NCBI RefSeq assembly: GCF_045207785.1
Contig: NZ_CP108777.1
Location: 1,178,001-1,242,000 of the forward strand
DNA from: Embleya sp045207785
Lineage (GTDB): Bacteria > Actinomycetota > Actinomycetes > Streptomycetales > Streptomycetaceae
Direction of reading: 5' to 3'
DNA length: 64,000 bases
Below the pieces are notes generated by a model. It did not search any database. It saw only the letters and a list, made by a program, of their open reading frames with translations, and was not told where the DNA came from. The position numbers and the translations under genes are program-made. Every line of letters starts with the position of its first letter. Position 1 is the stretch's first letter. Of this stretch, positions 61,616 through 64,000 are shown one piece after another.

Positions 61616-61636
61616 GTCCTCGAACGCCGGACGGGC
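61616..61636. repeat. Dispersed intergenic repeat, copy 5
   Basis: CCTCGAACGCCGGACGGGC, at the 3' end of the arsI-like gene, 13 bp before its stop codon on the minus strand. Confidence 0.6.
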
Positions 61637-61648
61637 CCGGCGCGGCGG

Positions 61649-62125
61649 TCAGCCGCAGCAGCCGGTCGCGGGCTCGGCCGCGCCGGTCACGGCGAGGGGC
61701 ACGCCCGCGTCGTCGGCGGGCAGGCAGCAGGCGCTGTCGGTGTGCTTGGCCAGGGTGTCGGCCTCACCCTTGACGACGTAGACCTCCCACGGCTCCCGGC
61801 CGGGGCCCTGCACCCACACCTTGTCCTGGACGGCGTAGCAACAGGACGTGTCGTTCTCCTCCAGGGTGACCAGGCCGGACGCGGCGAGCCGGGTGGTCGC
61901 GGCGGTGACCTCCTCGGTGGTGGCGACCTCGACGCCGAGGTGGTCCATGACGGTGTCCCGACCCGGCTCGCCCTGGATGAGGACCAGCTTGAGCGGCGGG
62001 GAGGCGACGGCGAAGTTGGCGTACCCGTCCCGGATCTTCGCGGGCTCGGTGCCGAACAGCTTGGTGTAGAAGGCGATCGAGGCGTCGAGGTCGGCGACGC
62101 GCAGGGCCAGTTGGACTCGGGACAT
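61649..62125 (-). CDS. ArsI/CadI-type glyoxalase-fold resistance protein
   Basis: 158 residues, VOC/glyoxalase fold (VQLALRVADLDASIAFYTKLFG, VWVQGPGREPWEVYVVKG). The pair TSCCYA is the vicinal thiol site of ArsI, and extra cysteines CC and CCG occur at the tail. ArsI cleaves carbon-arsenic bonds of trivalent organoarsenicals; CadI is the cadmium-induced relative. It is divergent from an ArsR gene. Confidence 0.85.
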   Translation of the reverse strand: MSRVQLALRVADLDASIAFYTKLFGTEPAKIRDGYANFAVASPPLKLVLIQGEPGRDTVMDHLGVEVATTEEVTAATTRLAASGLVTLEENDTSCCYAVQDKVWVQGPGREPWEVYVVKGEADTLAKHTDSACCLPADDAGVPLAVTGAAEPATGCCG

Positions 62126-62240
62126 GGCGATTCCTTCGGGTGGTGGCGCACGGATCGGCGGGCGCGGTCGCGAGCGCGGTTCCATGAGGGCGGTTCCACG
62201 AGCACGGTGCCTTGGGTGCGGCCCGCCGTACCGACTCCCT

Positions 62241-62296
62241 ATATTGATGGTTGTCGATACAGAAAGCTTTGCTCTTGATTCGACATCTGTCAATAT
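62241..62296. promoter_or_regulatory. Paired ArsR-type operators
   Basis: ATATTGATGGTTGTCGA (62241-62257) and, on the opposite strand, ATATTGACAGATGTCGA (62296-62280), two inverted copies of ATATTGAY-N4-TGTCGA. They lie between the divergent arsI and arsR genes; the second ends 6 bp before the arsR ATG. ArsR should bind both and leave on arsenite binding. Confidence 0.7.
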
Positions 62297-62302
62297 GGGG
62301 GC

Positions 62303-62659
62303 ATGCAGAAGCTCGTGCCGTTCGATGTGACCGCGACCGACGAGGCGCGGTGCTGCCCGCCGGTGGCCCGCGAAGCCCTGGGCGTCTCGGACGCCGAGCG
62401 CCTGGCGGGGATGTTCAAGGCGCTGGGCGACCCGATCCGGCTGCGGCTGTACTCGATGATCGCCGCGCGCGGCGGCGAGGAGGTCTGCGTGTGCGACATC
62501 CAGGACGTGGGAGTCTCCCAGCCGACCGTGAGCCACCACCTGAAGAAGCTGCGCGAGGCCGGCCTGATCACCGGCGAGCGCCGCGGGACGTGGGTGTACT
62601 ACCGGGCCGTCCCCTCGGCGTCCGCGTCGTTGTCCGCGCTGCTGGACGTGGACGCCTGA
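62303..62659 (+). CDS. ArsR-family metalloregulator
   Basis: 118 residues. Winged helix: MFKALGDPIRLRLYSMIAARGGEEVCVCDIQDVGVSQPTVSHHLKKLREAGLITGERRGTWVYYRAV. Cys residues in CVCDI (helix 3) and the N-terminal CC (EARCCPP) form a likely As(III) site. It represses the arsI-like gene and itself. Confidence 0.9.
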   Translation: MQKLVPFDVTATDEARCCPPVAREALGVSDAERLAGMFKALGDPIRLRLYSMIAARGGEEVCVCDIQDVGVSQPTVSHHLKKLREAGLITGERRGTWVYYRAVPSASASLSALLDVDA

Positions 62660-62687
62660 GCCGCCGTTCCCGGCGCGCGGGCGGGCC

Positions 62688-63128
62688 TCAGAGCTGCCCG
62701 GGGAGCTTGACGATGGTCAGGTAGAACTCGTCGATCCGCCGGATGGCGGCCACGAACCCGTCCACATCCACGGGCTTGGTGATGTAGGCGTTGGCGTGCA
62801 GGTCGTAGCTGCGCAGGATGTCCTCCTCGGCCGACGACGTCGTCAACACCACCACGGGAATCCGGCGCAGTTCGGGGTCGGACTTGATCGACTCCAGCAC
62901 CTCTCGGCCGTCGCACCGGGGCAGGTTGAGGTCGAGCAGGATCAGGTCGGGTCGCGGGGCGTCGCCGTGCCCGCCCCGCCGGTACAGGAAGTCCAGGGCC
63001 TCGACCCCGTCCCCGACGACGTGCAGGGTGTTGCCGATCTTCCCCTCGAAGGCCTCGCGGGTGAGCAGCACATCCCCGGGATCGTCCTCGACCAGCAATA
63101 CCTCGATGGGCCGGGCAGTCGTGTCCAT
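62688..63128 (-). CDS. Single-domain response regulator
   Basis: 146 residues, receiver only: VLLVEDDPGDVLLTREAF, phospho-acceptor Asp in LILLDLNLPRCDG, Thr in VVVLTTSS, Lys in AYITKPVDVDGF. Similar to Rcp1/CheY-like regulators that partner phytochrome- or hybrid-type kinases. No kinase adjoins. Confidence 0.92.
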   Translation of the reverse strand: MDTTARPIEVLLVEDDPGDVLLTREAFEGKIGNTLHVVGDGVEALDFLYRRGGHGDAPRPDLILLDLNLPRCDGREVLESIKSDPELRRIPVVVLTTSSAEEDILRSYDLHANAYITKPVDVDGFVAAIRRIDEFYLTIVKLPGQL

Positions 63129-63326
63129 GCGGGAATTCTCGATCCCGGGAGTCGCTCGACGCAAAACCCGGATCGCGCCCCGGCCCGGTCGAACGGTGTC
63201 GGATCGCGGAACGTCGGGGGGATCGAGTCGACTTGCGGCCGTGGGGATGGGCGTGCGGATCGGGGCGATCGCCCGGCGAGACCGGGGTCTCGCCGGCCCG
63301 TGCCGGCGCGAAGGTAGCCTGGCCGC

Positions 63327-63839
63327 ATGGGAACGACCATCACGTACCTGGAGATGACCTCCCCCGACCAACTCCGGCCCGCCCGCCCCGTCCCGGCGCT
63401 CGGGCTGCGCCGGATCGACGCCGACTCGCCCCTGGTACGGAGCACCCCCAAACGCATCGGCAACGCGTACGGCTGGCGCAGCTCGACCCGATCCGACCAG
63501 GAGTGGCGGGAGATCGTACTCGCCCACCCGCTGCGCCAGTTCTGGCTCATCACCCACGACGGCGACACGGCCGGCGCCGGCTACCTGGAGCCGCAGCCCG
63601 GTGGCGACGTGGAGATCACCACGTTCGGCCTGGTCCCCGAATTCGTCGGCAAGGGCCTCGGCGGCAGCGCCTTGGCCCTGGTCATCCGCCAGGCCTGGAC
63701 CGGCCCGCCCGTGGATACGGACACCGTGCGCCGGGTGTGGCTGCACACGTCCAGCCGCGACCACCCGAACGCCCTGATCAACTACCAGAGTCGGGGTCTG
63801 CGCCCCTACCGCACCGAGTTCGACGACTCCGAGGACTGA
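63327..63839 (+). CDS. GNAT-family acetyltransferase
   Basis: 170 residues, GNAT fold: WREIVLAHPLRQFWLITHDGDTAGAGYLEPQPGGDVEITTFGLVPEFVGKGLGGSALALVIRQAW (pyrophosphate loop VGKGLGG) and the conserved RVWLHTSSRDHPNALINYQSRGLRPY. Substrate unknown. The family call is firm. Confidence 0.9.
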   Translation: MGTTITYLEMTSPDQLRPARPVPALGLRRIDADSPLVRSTPKRIGNAYGWRSSTRSDQEWREIVLAHPLRQFWLITHDGDTAGAGYLEPQPGGDVEITTFGLVPEFVGKGLGGSALALVIRQAWTGPPVDTDTVRRVWLHTSSRDHPNALINYQSRGLRPYRTEFDDSED

Positions 63840-64000
63840 CCGGAAAGCGCCGAACTCCCGGGATCCGTCGGCTCGACGGCCGCGGTGCCCGAGGTGTCCT
63901 CCGAGGCGGGCGCGCCTGCCGGTACGTCCGCGATCGCCGGTACGTCCGCGTCCGCCTCCCGCCGGGCGCGCAGCTTCTCGGCGATCGCGTCCGTGCGGGC
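63806..64000 (-). CDS. C-terminal end of a protein entering from after the window (partial)
   Basis: A reading frame from the window edge (ARTDAIAEKLRARREADADVPAIADVPAGAP) to a TAG at 63806-63808. It overlaps the GNAT stop by ~34 bp on the opposite strand. The Ala/Asp/Pro/Val composition with the repeated ADVPA is a typical low-complexity tail. The rest of the gene lies outside the window, so this is a tentative call. Confidence 0.4.
   Translation of the reverse strand, partial: ARTDAIAEKLRARREADADVPAIADVPAGAPASEDTSGTAAVEPTDPGSSALSGQSSESSNSVR

Noticed and set aside
1..64000. tRNA, rRNA or riboswitch genes
   Set aside because: No cloverleaf or conserved rRNA segment, and no riboswitch core, was recognised on either strand by eye.

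Overview
The window is very GC-rich DNA with third-position GC bias, GTG/TTG starts, many 4-nt stop/start overlaps, and families typical of Streptomyces-like actinobacteria (RppA type III PKS, Pls/PosA-type NRPS, ECF41 sigma factor, class F sortase, DUF5999, DUF3068, GuaB1). It most likely comes from a Streptomycetaceae-type chromosome. The species cannot be named from this sequence. No rRNA, tRNA, CRISPR array, replication origin or intact insertion sequence was seen. All family assignments come from reading the translations; no database search was possible.

Layout. 1-15.3 kb: end of an ABC exporter, a TPR protein, a frameshifted methyltransferase relic, a DUF3068/PorA-family membrane protein, a Clp_N/helix-turn-helix regulator with twin operators, an SDR, a LysR/threonine dehydratase pair, decayed GntR debris, then an L-fucose-type catabolic set (FadR-like regulator, L-fuconate dehydratase, SDR, aldo/keto reductase), a cytidine-deaminase-like enzyme and a divergent MerR/methyltransferase pair. 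15.4-23 kb: an unusual HPr, an SDR, an orphan ABC ATPase, then a rifamycin-resistance locus: a rifamycin-associated inverted repeat, a glycosyltransferase (rgt type) and the RNA-polymerase-protecting ATPase HelR. A second TPR protein and a cupin follow.

23.4-34.4 kb: five consecutive same-strand genes (941, 731, 1156, 403 and 390 aa) around a DUF6603 protein. None has a visible signal peptide. The last two are paralogues sharing their first ~260 residues but with unrelated C-termini, one of them resembling a trimeric fibre. This is the best candidate for an undescribed system. 34.4-37.4 kb: a mobile/accessory junction with a 196-bp MITE-like element, an orphan protein, an IS4-type transposase remnant and a toxin-antitoxin-like pair.

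37.6-44.1 kb: a naphthalene-pigment operon with DUF5999, RppA (Cys138/His270/Asn303), a MomA-like cupin, a private acetyl-CoA carboxylase (accD, accA, accB, accC; accD and accA are out of frame), and an FMN reductase, closed by a 17-bp terminator. 44.2-49.1 kb: a small membrane protein, a NarL-type two-component pair, an exported surface protein and a class F sortase. 49.1-54.9 kb: an M1 peptidase overlapping a Pls/PosA-type NRPS whose upstream region carries a cluster of TGACG half-sites. 54.9-64 kb: an ECF41 sigma/epimerase operon with an exact ECF41-type promoter, an acetyltransferase, a methyltransferase, GuaB1, an epoxide hydrolase behind a tiny leader ORF, a divergent ArsI/ArsR pair with paired operators, a response regulator and a GNAT. 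Five copies of a short dispersed repeat lie in intergenic gaps.
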